From: JAAZBA01 sp964461815
GTDB lineage: Bacteria > Bacillota > Clostridia > Oscillospirales > QAMX01
NCBI GenBank assembly: GCA_964461815.1
Contig: CAYWVF010000006.1
Coordinates: 1-64,000, forward strand
Reading direction: 5' to 3'
DNA: 64,000 nucleotides
A program made the position numbers and the translations under genes. Below, piece by piece: positions 8,159 through 17,649 of the stretch. The notes beneath the pieces are model-generated. The model had not been told where the DNA came from and did no database searches. It saw only the letters and a list, made by a program, of their open reading frames with translations. Position 1 is the first letter of the stretch; each line of letters opens with the position of its first letter.

Positions 8159-9370
8159 TCAGCAGCTAATACCGGCCAAATGTCCGGTAGACCATGCTAT
8201 CTGCAAATTAAAGCCGCCCGTATAGGCGTCCACATCGATTATCTCACCTGCAAAAAACAGACCTCGGACTAATTTCGATTCCATAGTCTTCGGATCTATT
8301 TCCTTCACCGATACACCTCCGGAGGTTATTATCGCCTCAGATATATCACGCTTTGAATCAATATCTATCTCGAACCTTTTTAAAAGTCCGATAATGCGTT
8401 TTCTTTCCTCTCTTGTGATCGTATTTACTTTTCTGCCGCCGTCAAGTGATAATGAAGCTGTAAAATACTCAGCCATCGATTTTGGAAGCAGCTTCGGCAT
8501 GTAATTCGATATATCCAGATTTGCATACTCCGTAAAATCACGCAGCAGACGTGCATCGAGAGCTTTTTCGTCCAATGCCGGCTTCAGATCCAGCTCCAAC
8601 GAATACTTTGCATTTTTATCTCTCATGTGAGCACTTGCACTGAGTATAACAGGACCTGTCACACCGAAATGAGTGAACATCAGCTCTCCGAAATCCTCAT
8701 ATATCCTTTTTCCGTCCTTCAACAGCCATATTCTCGTATTTTTAAGTGACAACCCCTGCATTGCTGCACATTTTGCCTCATCCGCATTCAAAGGTACAAG
8801 TGATGCCACAGGTTCTTCTATAGTATGTCCAAGCATCGATGCTATTTTGTATCCGCTTCCATCCGAGCCTGTTTTCGGATACGACATACCACCGGCAGCA
8901 AGTATCACACTTTCGCATCTGTACATTTTATTATCTGCCGATACGCCGCAGACCGCACCATCCTCCACAGCTATGGCATTTGCCTTGGCTGTAATTATCT
9001 TTACTCCCAGTGCTTTTGCTTTGCTTCGCAGCGCTGCAACGACATCAAGAGCTCTGTCCGATCGTGGGAACACTCTTCCTCCACGCTCTGTTTTCAAAGG
9101 AACACCGATAGCTTCAAAGAACTCCATCGCCTGCCTTGCATTGAAACGGCTGAAGGCTCCGTACAGGAATCTCCCGTTTTTTGCAATATTACGCATCAGG
9201 TTATCTACATCACAATCATTAGTTACATTACAGCGTCCTTTACCTGTTATACCAAGCTTAAGAAGTGTTCTGTCGTTTCGTTCTATGACCATGACACGCT
9301 TGCCATTCTCGGCAGCATTACAAGCCGCCATCATTCCGGCAGCACCGCCGCCTATCACCACAACATCCAC
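8159..9370 (-). CDS. BaiN/HI0933-family FAD flavoprotein
   Basis: A 403-residue NAD(P)/FAD-dependent oxidoreductase. The FAD dinucleotide fold opens the protein with GGGAAG (residues 7-12), followed by the family block TGKGRCNVTN near residue 45. Further marks are ILAAGGMSYPKTGSDG, GELMFTHFGVTGP in the middle, and the C-terminal FAD motif GEIIDVDAYTGGFNLQIA with WSTG. Members include BaiN, a bile-acid delta-reductase, but most have no assigned substrate, so bile-acid activity should not be assumed. It lies 3 bases after the MurR stop and 19 before hutP. The gene is widely kept next to cmk in Clostridia, suggesting a core rather than accessory role. Confidence 0.85.
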   Translation of the reverse strand: MDVVVIGGGAAGMMAACNAAENGKRVMVIERNDRTLLKLGITGKGRCNVTNDCDVDNLMRNIAKNGRFLYGAFSRFNARQAMEFFEAIGVPLKTERGGRVFPRSDRALDVVAALRSKAKALGVKIITAKANAIAVEDGAVCGVSADNKMYRCESVILAAGGMSYPKTGSDGSGYKIASMLGHTIEEPVASLVPLNADEAKCAAMQGLSLKNTRIWLLKDGKRIYEDFGELMFTHFGVTGPVILSASAHMRDKNAKYSLELDLKPALDEKALDARLLRDFTEYANLDISNYMPKLLPKSMAEYFTASLSLDGGRKVNTITREERKRIIGLLKRFEIDIDSKRDISEAIITSGGVSVKEIDPKTMESKLVRGLFFAGEIIDVDAYTGGFNLQIAWSTGHLAGISC

Positions 9371-9373
9371 TCT

Positions 9374-10243
9374 TTAGCCCCTCGTTTCCTTCTGATATAC
9401 GCCGTATTCATCCCAAATATTTTCGAGCATTTCAAAGGTTGCAGTTATTGTCTGCTTCTTCTTTACACCTATCGCAACAACATATGCATTCACAAGGCTG
9501 AGCGGAGCTACAAGCGAGTCAACAAACGACGCTGTGTCGCTCTTTGCATAAAGCGCATAATCGGCATATTGTGCTATCGGGGAAAATGCACTGTCTGTTA
9601 CGGCAATAACACTGGCGCCTCTGTTTTGAGCAAACTGTAATGCCTTTACCGTTCGTCTTGAATATCTTGGGAAGCTGAATCCGATAACCAGATCACCCTC
9701 CTCAACACGCAAAAGCTGCTCAAACATCTCACTCACACTGTTAGTATTTATAAGTCTGACATTATCAAAAAGCAGATTAAAATAGAAGTTCAAGAAGCCT
9801 GCCAACGCAGCGGCACTTCTTACACCGATGATGTATATTCTCTTAGCCTTTATCGTGCAATCCACAGCCTTGTTAAATACATCCTCGTCAATATCTCCGA
9901 GAGTCGTATTTATTCTCTCCACATCCTCCTGCATGACACTTCGCAGGATATTGTTTTCAGACAGCAGATCAGCCGTTACTTCAAGTCGCTGCACAGATGT
10001 TAGTCTGTTTCTTATCATATCCTGCAACGCCTGCTGAAGCTCCGGATATCCCTCATATCCAAGCCTTATCGCAAATCTGACAACTGTAGATTCACTTATT
10101 CCGACGACCTCTCCAAGTCTGTTGGCAGTCATAAATGCAGCTTTGTCATAATGATCTATTATATAACGAGCTATGGCTTTCTGACCCTTTGAAAAATCAT
10201 TATACATGCTGTTGAGCCTTGTCATTAGATCCATAGTATCCAT
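9374..10243 (-). CDS. MurR/RpiR-family transcriptional regulator
   Basis: A 289-residue repressor-type protein with an N-terminal HTH_6 domain (residues 1-80; helix-turn-helix around LGEVVGISESTVVRFAIRLG) and a C-terminal SIS phosphosugar-binding domain (about 125-260, with YIIGVRSAAALAGF and GFSFPRYSRRTVKAL). Family members sense phosphosugars such as MurNAc-6-phosphate. No sugar genes are adjacent, so the regulon is unclear. GAGAG lies directly before the first ATG but 9 bases before the ATG three codons later (10234), which may be the real start. Confidence 0.85.
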   Translation of the reverse strand: MDTMDLMTRLNSMYNDFSKGQKAIARYIIDHYDKAAFMTANRLGEVVGISESTVVRFAIRLGYEGYPELQQALQDMIRNRLTSVQRLEVTADLLSENNILRSVMQEDVERINTTLGDIDEDVFNKAVDCTIKAKRIYIIGVRSAAALAGFLNFYFNLLFDNVRLINTNSVSEMFEQLLRVEEGDLVIGFSFPRYSRRTVKALQFAQNRGASVIAVTDSAFSPIAQYADYALYAKSDTASFVDSLVAPLSLVNAYVVAIGVKKKQTITATFEMLENIWDEYGVYQKETRG

Positions 10244-10332
10244 CTCTCATAGTCACACCGGCTTAAGGTATGACATCCTCCTTACATCGGTTATTAGTTC
10301 TGCATCGGTAAAGTAAAATTCTACGAGCCGTC

Positions 10333-11046
10333 CTATTTCAATTGCTTTAAATATTGTATCTCATCCTCAGTCAGATACCGCCATTCACCCGGTTTCAATG
10401 CTCCGAGATGTATTTTCCCTATTCTGACACGTACCAAGCTCACCACATCAAGCTCTGCCATAGCACACATACGCCTTACCTGACGATTACGACCCTCGTG
10501 TATCACAACCGATATCACCGTACTGTCAGTCGCACGTCGCATGAGCTTTACCTTTGCCGGTCTGATCCTGTATCCGTCTATCTCCAGAGCACTTGACAGC
10601 ACCGGCACAGCGCTGTCTACATCGCCCTTTACACGCACCATATATTCCTTGTCCACCTCATGACTCGGATGTGTCAGTCTGTTCGTCATGTCACCATCGT
10701 TTGTCATAATAAGCAGACCGGAGGAATTTATATCCAATCTTCCGACAGGATAAACTCTGACACCTACATCCGATGTAAGGTCTTTCACTGTACTGCGCCC
10801 TCGCTCATCCTCCATCGTAGTAACTACTCCCAGAGGTTTATTAAGCAGTATATATACCTTTTCATTATCGGAACGCTCCAGCTTCTCTCCGTCAAGCAGT
10901 ATCTCATCCTCCGCCGGATCAGCGCTGTCGCCAAGCGAGGCTATTCGTCCGTTCACGCTTATTCTTCCGTTTCGAATAAGCTCCTCTGCCTTTCTTCTCG
11001 ATGTAATACCATACTCCGAAATAATTTTTTGAAGTCTTTCCTTCAT
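10333..11046 (-). CDS. rluB: 23S/16S rRNA pseudouridine synthase, RsuA/RluB family
   Basis: A 237-residue enzyme that isomerises a uridine in rRNA, most likely 23S U2605. Residues 2-60 form an S4 RNA-binding domain (QKIISEYGITSRRKAEELI, GRISVNG). The catalytic aspartate is Asp105 in VGRLDINSSGLL. A final KPGEWRYLTEDE block is typical. It follows scpA/scpB in many Firmicutes; here ytfJ and dacF lie between. RsuA cannot be excluded, but the scp neighbourhood favours RluB. Confidence 0.9.
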   Translation of the reverse strand: MKERLQKIISEYGITSRRKAEELIRNGRISVNGRIASLGDSADPAEDEILLDGEKLERSDNEKVYILLNKPLGVVTTMEDERGRSTVKDLTSDVGVRVYPVGRLDINSSGLLIMTNDGDMTNRLTHPSHEVDKEYMVRVKGDVDSAVPVLSSALEIDGYRIRPAKVKLMRRATDSTVISVVIHEGRNRQVRRMCAMAELDVVSLVRVRIGKIHLGALKPGEWRYLTEDEIQYLKQLK

Positions 11047-11220
11047 TTATCTATCCTTTACAGTTAATGTAATAGCATCAATTGAGTATTCTCGTCAGCA
11101 CAATGCCATATATGTCAAATCACGTTATGACAGCAGCAATATAATACTATCCTTCATCCGACATATGTACAGCATATCTTTTGCAAACGATTCTGATTTT
11201 TTTCGTATATTTTTATTATA

Positions 11221-12345
11221 TCAGACCACAACGGGTTTTGCAAGAAATTCCTTCAAAATCTTCAAAAAAACATTGCGCTCCTCTAGCTGCTCTACTGTCT
11301 GTGCAAAATACAGCTCCGTCTCACACAGCACCCTGCCTTTATAGCTTATTCGAAGCTTTCCCGCCCTTTCTCCGCCTATCACCGGAGCATACACAAACTG
11401 TCCGGTGTACATCTCGTATTCAAGCTTTTCACGCTCTCCGTCCATGAGGCTTACTTCTATACTTTCCTTTACAAAAACATCCACACTTTCACTTATACCG
11501 CCCACAACATCGATCTTTCCTACCGACTTTCCATCTTCTGCGATCATTCTCTTTTCCATGCTTTCGAATGCAGCTTCATACATTGCCTTGTGATCATTCC
11601 AGTCATCCGGTGCGTTGAGTGTTACTGCGATCAGTGTACGTCCGTACCGTTCTACAGCACTTACGAGGCATCTTCCCGCGGCCTTTGTATATCCTGTTTT
11701 TACACCCACAGCCCCGTCTAATTGCCATAGCAGCTTATTGTGATTTTGCATACTTCTGACACCGGAGTTGTAATTTTTACTTCCTGCAATTTCTCTGAAC
11801 ACTTCATTTTCCAGCGCATGTTCTGTCAATAATGCAAGCTCATACGCCGTAGAATAATGATTTTTACCGTCAAGACCGTGCGGATTTTCAAAGGACGTGT
11901 TTTCAAGTCCCAATTTTTTTGAATATTCATTCATCATTTTGACAAAGCTGTCGGGATCTCCGCCGCAGTGATATCCCAGCGTCAATCCGGCATCATTACC
12001 CGACATTAAAAGCAAACCGTACAGAAGCTCCTTCACCGTCACTGTTTCTCCTACCCGAAGATACATGGATGACCCCTCAACTCTAACATGCTCCGGCTTT
12101 ATCACGACCTTTTCGTCAAGGTCACAATTACTTATAGCTACGAGTGCCGTCATTATCTTTGTAGTGCTTGCGATCAGATGATGTTTGTCTGCATTTTTTG
12201 AATACAATACCTCTCCCGTCATGGTATCATAAAGCACCGCACACTCGGCAGATACATTGCCTATGGACACCGCATGTGATTTTTCAAAGCTTACGATCGA
12301 AGAGATCACGATCAACAGCAGTATAAGCTTTCTCAAGCACATCAT
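11221..12345 (-). CDS. dacF: D-alanyl-D-alanine carboxypeptidase (DacF/PBP5 type)
   Basis: A low-molecular-weight penicillin-binding protein of 374 residues that removes the terminal D-Ala from peptidoglycan side chains outside the membrane. A signal peptide covers about residues 5-26. The three active-site motifs are complete: Ser60-x-x-Lys63 (STTK), Ser115-Gly-Asn, and Lys216-Thr-Gly. A C-terminal beta domain (about 285-365) follows. Adjacent spore genes (ytfJ upstream) fit a role in forespore or cortex wall, as for DacF, but a vegetative role is equally possible. The 174 bases after it, before rluB, hold no gene and no clear terminator. Confidence 0.9.
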   Translation of the reverse strand: MMCLRKLILLLIVISSIVSFEKSHAVSIGNVSAECAVLYDTMTGEVLYSKNADKHHLIASTTKIMTALVAISNCDLDEKVVIKPEHVRVEGSSMYLRVGETVTVKELLYGLLLMSGNDAGLTLGYHCGGDPDSFVKMMNEYSKKLGLENTSFENPHGLDGKNHYSTAYELALLTEHALENEVFREIAGSKNYNSGVRSMQNHNKLLWQLDGAVGVKTGYTKAAGRCLVSAVERYGRTLIAVTLNAPDDWNDHKAMYEAAFESMEKRMIAEDGKSVGKIDVVGGISESVDVFVKESIEVSLMDGEREKLEYEMYTGQFVYAPVIGGERAGKLRISYKGRVLCETELYFAQTVEQLEERNVFLKILKEFLAKPVVV

Positions 12346-12364
12346 CCTTTCATATCACCTTACA

Positions 12365-12399
12365 TAAAAAATACCTACTCGTAATAATACGAGCAGGTA
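12365..12399 (-). terminator. Terminator between ytfJ and dacF
   Basis: A 12-bp stem with one mismatch (12372-12383 with 12388-12399), 4-base loop and a six-base U-tract leftward, directly after the ytfJ stop. It makes dacF at least partly separate from the scp-ytfJ unit. Confidence 0.8.
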
Positions 12400-12406
12400 C
12401 TTTAAA

Positions 12407-12814
12407 TTATTCGGCTTTTTTCTTGTCTAAAAATTCCTGCACCTTATCAAGCACATCTGGAACCTTTTCAACTATGCGGTCTACGGAATTTGACGGCGGT
12501 GCCGAAACGCTTATCATCCTCACATTTCCTTCGGCTACAACGAGAAAACCGATAGGTGATATTGTCACTCCTGCACCGGCTCCACCTCCGAAGTTCACTG
12601 CCGACGGTATCTCCGTTCCGGATTTTTTATCTCCTCCGAAGCTGCTTCCACCCGATCCGAAGCCAAATGCGACCTTTGATACGGGGATGATCGTCGTACC
12701 GTCAGCTGCAACTATCGGATTCCCGACTATAGTATTTACATCCACAAGCTCTCTTATTTTTTCCATCGTCATGCCCATGATCTCAGTTAACGGCTGTTTC
12801 GCATTCTCGCTCAT
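12407..12814 (-). CDS. ytfJ: GerW-family sporulation protein YtfJ
   Basis: A 135-residue protein of the YtfJ/GerW family, forespore-made in Bacillus and needed for normal germination. Visible family features are the N-terminal helix (PLTEIMGMTMEKIRELVD), a segment beginning VGNPIVAADGTTIIPVSKV, and a Gly-rich stretch (residues 50-80) followed by GAGVTISPIGFLVV. A clear GGAGG sits 5 bases upstream of the ATG inside the DUF2953 gene, which it overlaps by 32 bases. No signal peptide is present. Confidence 0.92.
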   Translation of the reverse strand: MSENAKQPLTEIMGMTMEKIRELVDVNTIVGNPIVAADGTTIIPVSKVAFGFGSGGSSFGGDKKSGTEIPSAVNFGGGAGAGVTISPIGFLVVAEGNVRMISVSAPPSNSVDRIVEKVPDVLDKVQEFLDKKKAE

Positions 12815-13421
12815 ATTTACCTCCGCTTTCGTTATTTATATTCTTATTATTTTTCGTTTCCTTAAACATATACCGAATAAATTCATACAAGATCGGCACT
12901 CCTACCGCAATAAATACGCCAATACACGATGTCAGCTTGACCTCGCCGCTGAATGATGACTTCTCTCCGACGAAATCAGGCGCAATATCGACATTAAATT
13001 TCTTTACGGTAAACAATTTACAGATATACGGATATGCGGTATATAACAAAGATGTCGCTTTACCGTAAAGCATCGCGGTTTTTGCCGCATCGCCGCCTAC
13101 AAGCCTAACATCCGCATAAAGCTTTACAATGTGTATACCCTTTGTGAGCCTCGGAATGCGCTTCAATGCATTGAGTATGATCCCGACAAGCTCCTTTATA
13201 TCTCTCTTTTGACCTTTCTTTGCTTCCGTGACTTCATCGGTCTCCGCAGTCGCAGCCTTTTTCTGCTTTTTCGACTTCCTGTCTTTCTTTTTTAGGTCAA
13301 AGTATATCCCCTGGATACCAAGCTTTATCGAAAGCTCACCTGCACTGAGCTGTACCCAAATACCTATCCTCACGAAAAGCACTACGGCTATTATCAATAC
13401 AATTACGATCAACGCTATCAA
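12783..13421 (-). CDS. DUF2953 membrane-associated protein
   Basis: A 212-residue protein with one N-terminal membrane helix (about residues 2-18), a Lys-rich linker (45-75), and a C-terminal half with VRLVGGDAAKTAMLYG, the DUF2953 signature, plus a second hydrophobic stretch near 165-185. Family members accompany ytfJ in nearly all spore formers and are thought to act in sporulation; no biochemical function is known. It uses a TTG start that overlaps the scpB stop (TTGA), so it is translationally coupled. Confidence 0.82.
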   Translation of the reverse strand: MIALIVIVLIIAVVLFVRIGIWVQLSAGELSIKLGIQGIYFDLKKKDRKSKKQKKAATAETDEVTEAKKGQKRDIKELVGIILNALKRIPRLTKGIHIVKLYADVRLVGGDAAKTAMLYGKATSLLYTAYPYICKLFTVKKFNVDIAPDFVGEKSSFSGEVKLTSCIGVFIAVGVPILYEFIRYMFKETKNNKNINNESGGKYERECETAVN

Positions 13422-13957
13422 GCATTCTCACCCGATCCGTTATTCAGCTCCGGCAATTCAGGCAGCTCGGAAAGCTCCGAAATACCGAACACTCTTAAAA
13501 AGTCCTCTGTCGTAGCGTAAAGTATAGGCTTTCCCGGAACGTCCAATCTTCCTGCCTCGCAAATCAGTCCCTTTTCCACAAGACTTCCCACGGTATATGA
13601 GCTGTCTACACCTCTGACCTGCTCTATGTATGCTCTCGTTACAGGCTGCTGATACGCAACTATCGCAAGCACCTCCAGTGCCGTCTGCGTAAGAGCCGGC
13701 GGCTTGCGTGTTTCAAGAGCTGTACGAATATACGCAGCATACTCTGTCGCACTCACCATCTGATAATTATTACCAAGCCTTACTATTCTTATGCCACGTC
13801 TGTTAAAATTTAATTCACTCATCAGATCGTTGCATACACACTCCGCTTCCTCTCGCTCGCAGCCTGCACCTATCGCAATACGTTCGATCGGTACACTCTC
13901 TCCTGCGGAAAAAAGTATAGCCTCTACAATATGGCTCAGTGATATTTCCTCACTCAT
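13418..13957 (-). CDS. scpB: Segregation and condensation protein B
   Basis: A kleisin-interacting subunit of the SMC-ScpAB condensin that compacts and segregates the chromosome. The 179-residue protein has two winged-helix domains (about 5-80 and 90-165); the block QTALEVLAIVAYQQPVTRAYIEQVRGVDS is the most typical. AAAGGA lies 8 bases before the chosen ATG; an upstream TTG gives two more residues. Immediately downstream of scpA. Confidence 0.93.
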   Translation of the reverse strand: MSEEISLSHIVEAILFSAGESVPIERIAIGAGCEREEAECVCNDLMSELNFNRRGIRIVRLGNNYQMVSATEYAAYIRTALETRKPPALTQTALEVLAIVAYQQPVTRAYIEQVRGVDSSYTVGSLVEKGLICEAGRLDVPGKPILYATTEDFLRVFGISELSELPELPELNNGSGENA

Positions 13958-13975
13958 ATTCAATTTCCTTTCAGA

Positions 13976-14710
13976 TCAATCTTCTTTGTCCGACAGTACA
14001 AGCACACACTCACCATCTTCGTCAACAGGCTTGACTCTTTTCATATTCATAAGCTCAAGAAGTGCAAGGAAGGTGGCTACTATCTCCGATCTGCTCTTAG
14101 TACCTGCAAATGCCGAATTAAAGAGTATCTGCCCGTCATTCATCAATCTTCCGAGCATAAGCTGTATTTTCGGCTCTACCGGCTCCGGCTCATAGCCTAC
14201 TATTCCTCTGAAGCTTGACACGGATGGCGGCAGCTTCTGGTTTGCACGTTCGATCATATTTCGTACAGCTTTTCTCATATCCTCCGGCGTATGCGAATAT
14301 TCATATCGTACACTTCCTGCGGTTTTAGGCAGCGGTTCCGGTGATTTTACGAATATATCACGGCCTATTTCATGTCTGAGCTTAAAAAATGCGGAAATCT
14401 CCTTGTATCGCTGATACTCCAAAAGAGATTCAACAAGCTTCTGCCTCGGATCTTCCTCTGTCTCCGCATCCTTTTGCACCGGAAGCAGCAGCTTTGTCTT
14501 TATAAATATAAGCTGTGCAGCCATAACGATGAACTCACACGCTATATCCATGTCCATTCTTCGCATTTCTTCCAGATATTCCAGGTATTGATCGAGCAGC
14601 TCTGCTATAGGTATATCCTTTATATCTATCTTATTTTTTGATATGAGATGCATTAACAGGTCGAGCGGCCCATCAAAGCTCTCAAGATGAAACGTTACAG
14701 AAGTATCCAT
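13976..14710 (-). CDS. scpA: Segregation and condensation protein A
   Basis: The kleisin of the SMC complex, 244 residues. The N-terminal domain begins VTFHLESFDGPLDLLMHLI, the hallmark of ScpA, and binds the SMC neck; the C-terminal winged helix (about 165-240, FLALLELMNMKRV) binds the SMC head. The start overlaps the end of the M50 protease gene by 16 bases. scpA and scpB form a pair with the protease, an order seen across Firmicutes. Confidence 0.95.
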   Translation of the reverse strand: MDTSVTFHLESFDGPLDLLMHLISKNKIDIKDIPIAELLDQYLEYLEEMRRMDMDIACEFIVMAAQLIFIKTKLLLPVQKDAETEEDPRQKLVESLLEYQRYKEISAFFKLRHEIGRDIFVKSPEPLPKTAGSVRYEYSHTPEDMRKAVRNMIERANQKLPPSVSSFRGIVGYEPEPVEPKIQLMLGRLMNDGQILFNSAFAGTKSRSEIVATFLALLELMNMKRVKPVDEDGECVLVLSDKED

Positions 14711-15327
14711 AAAACTAATCTTGTTATCCCATTCATTATAAAATTACGCATATATCCGAGCGGAACAGTCAGTACATTCGTCATAAGCAGCAAAAATAAG
14801 CCAAGCTGAATATATCTCTCATGCTCCAAAAGCCAATAATACCATCTATGCGGAAGTATCAGACCTGCTACTCTTGAACCATCGAGCGGTGGAACAGGTA
14901 AAATATTAAAGACAGCAAAGCCTATATTTATACTCGCAAGTATAGCAAAAAACTCAATAATATACGACATTATAAATATATTCGGTGCATATATCGAAAG
15001 AGCATATGCAATAAAAAGGCTCACTGCGCCGAAAAGAATATTTGCTACAGGACCTGCTACCGCAACGATAGCCATACCGACTCTAGGATTTTTAAAATAC
15101 CTCATATTTACAGGCACAGGCTTTGCCCAACCGAAACGTGCAAATACCATACATATAAGACCTATCGGATCTATATGCTTTATCGGATTCAGTGTGAGCC
15201 TTCCAGAGTTTTTCGCCGTAGGGTCACCCAGCTTGTACGCAGCATAGCCATGACAGAACTCGTGAAACGTCAGTGCCAGCAATACAGCCGGTAAGGATAT
15301 AAGTGTACTGATTATGTTGTCTAACAT
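14695..15327 (-). CDS. Site-2 protease, M50 family (YwhC/Rip-like)
   Basis: A polytopic membrane zinc protease of 210 residues with about five helices. The metal site is HEFCH at His22-Glu23-His26 in the first helix; the third ligand is the aspartate of PVPPLDGSR near residue 150. The segment GRLTLNPIKHIDPIG is characteristic of the short YwhC group. Substrates of this group are unknown; SpoIVFB-type pro-sigma-K processing is a different subgroup. It is first in the scpA-scpB run. Confidence 0.88.
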   Translation of the reverse strand: MLDNIISTLISLPAVLLALTFHEFCHGYAAYKLGDPTAKNSGRLTLNPIKHIDPIGLICMVFARFGWAKPVPVNMRYFKNPRVGMAIVAVAGPVANILFGAVSLFIAYALSIYAPNIFIMSYIIEFFAILASINIGFAVFNILPVPPLDGSRVAGLILPHRWYYWLLEHERYIQLGLFLLLMTNVLTVPLGYMRNFIMNGITRLVLWILL

Positions 15328-15407
15328 TTACGCTTATAATTCACCTTTCAAATATATTCTGCTTCTATTATATACCATGTATAATAAGGTTTACAAGCTT
15401 TTTTATG

Positions 15408-16499
15408 TTAATTTTCAGTTTTATTTAATGACGTTCCGCTTCTTTTTGCGAGCTGTGCGACAGATATCGCCAAAGGGCCCGCTATCTGTAACGATACCAG
15501 TACATATTTCAGCTTATCTATAAGTTTTATTATATCATCTGCCGAATTAGGTACAAGCATCGCCGTTACAAACGCTGTCACTCCGACCGATATCACTATA
15601 GCATTTCCGCTCACCTTTGTGATAAGCTGCTTTATACCGTGCGCCGTAAATACCATTGCGACTCCGCCGCATACGATATTTGCAAACCAGATAATGACCG
15701 ATATTATGACCTCTACTCTCTGTAGCTCTATAGATATGCTTGCCACGCTCTGTACAAAATACGTAGCAAATGCCAGTACATTATTCAATGGCTCACCAAG
15801 GACAGACACATTTCTGGCATAGACAGTCGAAATGAGAATATTTGCACATATCCATGGGATTATCCACATCTTATAATAGCTTCGTTTTTCGTTCACTCCC
15901 CCAAATACGGAAAACAGTATAATGATCTCACCCAATGGGAAAACAAGCGACGACATTATCCCCGGCACTATTATATTCTTGTCGTACAGCATTGGCATCA
16001 GATTATCTATATTAATATTTCCCAACGAAAATATAATATCGAATAAACAGAAGAAAACTACAGGTACAACAAAAAAGCTTGCCCACCAACCCATCGCACT
16101 TCTCCCGGAACACGCAATTATCACACACGCTATGCATATAAAGCCAAGTATCACCTGTCTCGGAGTCCTCTGTAGGATATTTACTGCTATAAAATCGGTA
16201 TAATACAGTGTAGTAGCGTACGTTATCAAAAATCCGTAAAGAATATATATTATACTGAAAAGCTTTGCAATGCAGCTTGCGAATGACGAGTGAAATAATT
16301 CAAACAGATTTTTTCCCGGAGCATTTTTACATATCGAAGCATACAGCAGCATAACGATGCAGTATATTGCCATACCGATGAGCACGAACATCCACGAATC
16401 TCTACCGACACGTTCATTTTTTCCCCACATATATGCATTAGAAATATAAAACATAAAAGCTACTATACATGCATTTTTAGACGTTATACTCTCGTTCAT
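15408..16499 (-). CDS. gerAB: Spore germination permease (GerAB/amino-acid permease family)
   Basis: A 363-residue integral membrane protein with about ten hydrophobic segments, matching the GerAB germinant receptor subunit of the APC superfamily. In Bacillus this subunit recognises the germinant (for example alanine) in the spore inner membrane. SD AAGGAG sits about 11 bases before the ATG, inside the gerAC end. It is third in the operon, one base after gerAC. The germinant cannot be predicted. Confidence 0.87.
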   Translation of the reverse strand: MNESITSKNACIVAFMFYISNAYMWGKNERVGRDSWMFVLIGMAIYCIVMLLYASICKNAPGKNLFELFHSSFASCIAKLFSIIYILYGFLITYATTLYYTDFIAVNILQRTPRQVILGFICIACVIIACSGRSAMGWWASFFVVPVVFFCLFDIIFSLGNINIDNLMPMLYDKNIIVPGIMSSLVFPLGEIIILFSVFGGVNEKRSYYKMWIIPWICANILISTVYARNVSVLGEPLNNVLAFATYFVQSVASISIELQRVEVIISVIIWFANIVCGGVAMVFTAHGIKQLITKVSGNAIVISVGVTAFVTAMLVPNSADDIIKLIDKLKYVLVSLQIAGPLAISVAQLAKRSGTSLNKTEN

Positions 16500-16500
16500 A

Positions 16501-17649
16501 TCAGCGTTTCTCCTTAGACTTTAAATTGAAAACAGACGGATACTGATCGTCCTCATGAGGCTCATCTATCTTTACCTCCGTTCTGATCTCAATACATTTA
16601 AAGTATTCATCCCAATCCAGTTCTTTAAACAGCTTCGGCATTTTTCTTTTTACCACTGCACCGAAGCCGAATATATCCGATCCGAATTCATCTCGTACCT
16701 CTTCCGCTACGTTTTTTATGCGGTTTCTCATTTCTTCCGTAATAATGTCTGTTATTCTATTCATAACACGCTTTTCCGATAAATCAATGCTCCCGTTTTG
16801 AGCGATTATCTCATATCCTGCCGAAAAGCTCACGTCCATACGAAGCTTTCCATCCTCTATTGCAGGCTTAAGCTCAGTCTTTGCATCTCTTATCAGACAT
16901 GATATATTACTGTCGTCAACTGTGAAATCGAAAAATCCATCATGCAGCTCGTTCTTCAAAATACGTATATACGCAGTATCCTCCGGATCAGCAAATCCAA
17001 GCAGCTTATCGTCAAAGAATATTGCCGTACCCTCTACCGCAATACTCTTCTTCTCTGTAAATCTGCTCTCTGTGACCACTGATATTGCAGGATGTATTCC
17101 CTCGTTTACAAGATCGTTTATCACACCGTAGGCGTTACTTTCCTTTATCCCCTCGAAATATTTTCCGTCGCTCAGGATATTTCTTATCGCATATGATTTT
17201 ATTGCACTGTTATTCGTGTCAAGCTCAAGCACTTCCTTTGCACTGCCAAGATCCGATACAAGTATATTCGTGGAAAGCGTTATACCGCTGTTTCTGTAGA
17301 TGTAATCCAGAAGCTCTGCTATTCCGCGCTTCGCATATTCCGAGCTCACGACCACCGCAGCAGTATGATTCCAGTACAGATATTCGCTTGATTCGGAAAA
17401 GCCGTGACTCACCGCATCAACAAGACTTTCCCCCTCTACCGTTATTTTCTGAGATCTTCCTCCGCCGCCATCCTGACTATCTGAAAAGTCTACAAACTCT
17501 ATCGTTAAAAGAGTGTTTCCGTTTTGACCTATATCCAACGCAAAGCCTGCTACTATGCTGTCATCATTTATCTCACGGTAATCACGACAGCTGCACAAAC
17601 TGCACATCATTATAAGCATAAAAATAATACATAAACCCTTTTTGATCAC
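16501..17649 (-). CDS. gerAC: Spore germination lipoprotein GerAC
   Basis: A 382-residue Ger(x)C-family lipoprotein. The signal peptide ends in a lipobox-like SLCSC with lipid-modified Cys21; mature RDYREINDDSIVAGFALDI is the usual opening of the family. The C-terminal third contains the family block of helices around ITEEMRNRIKNVAEEVRDEF and FGFGAVVKRK. It acts with GerAA and GerAB in the receptor on the outer face of the inner spore membrane. It uses a GTG start overlapping the gerAA stop (GTGA). Confidence 0.88.
   Translation of the reverse strand: MIKKGLCIIFMLIMMCSLCSCRDYREINDDSIVAGFALDIGQNGNTLLTIEFVDFSDSQDGGGGRSQKITVEGESLVDAVSHGFSESSEYLYWNHTAAVVVSSEYAKRGIAELLDYIYRNSGITLSTNILVSDLGSAKEVLELDTNNSAIKSYAIRNILSDGKYFEGIKESNAYGVINDLVNEGIHPAISVVTESRFTEKKSIAVEGTAIFFDDKLLGFADPEDTAYIRILKNELHDGFFDFTVDDSNISCLIRDAKTELKPAIEDGKLRMDVSFSAGYEIIAQNGSIDLSEKRVMNRITDIITEEMRNRIKNVAEEVRDEFGSDIFGFGAVVKRKMPKLFKELDWDEYFKCIEIRTEVKIDEPHEDDQYPSVFNLKSKEKR

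Noticed and set aside
10244..10275. Eight-codon frame MSYLKPV ahead of the MurR/RpiR gene
   Set aside because: AAGGAGG directly abuts its ATG, leaving no spacing for initiation; no further support.
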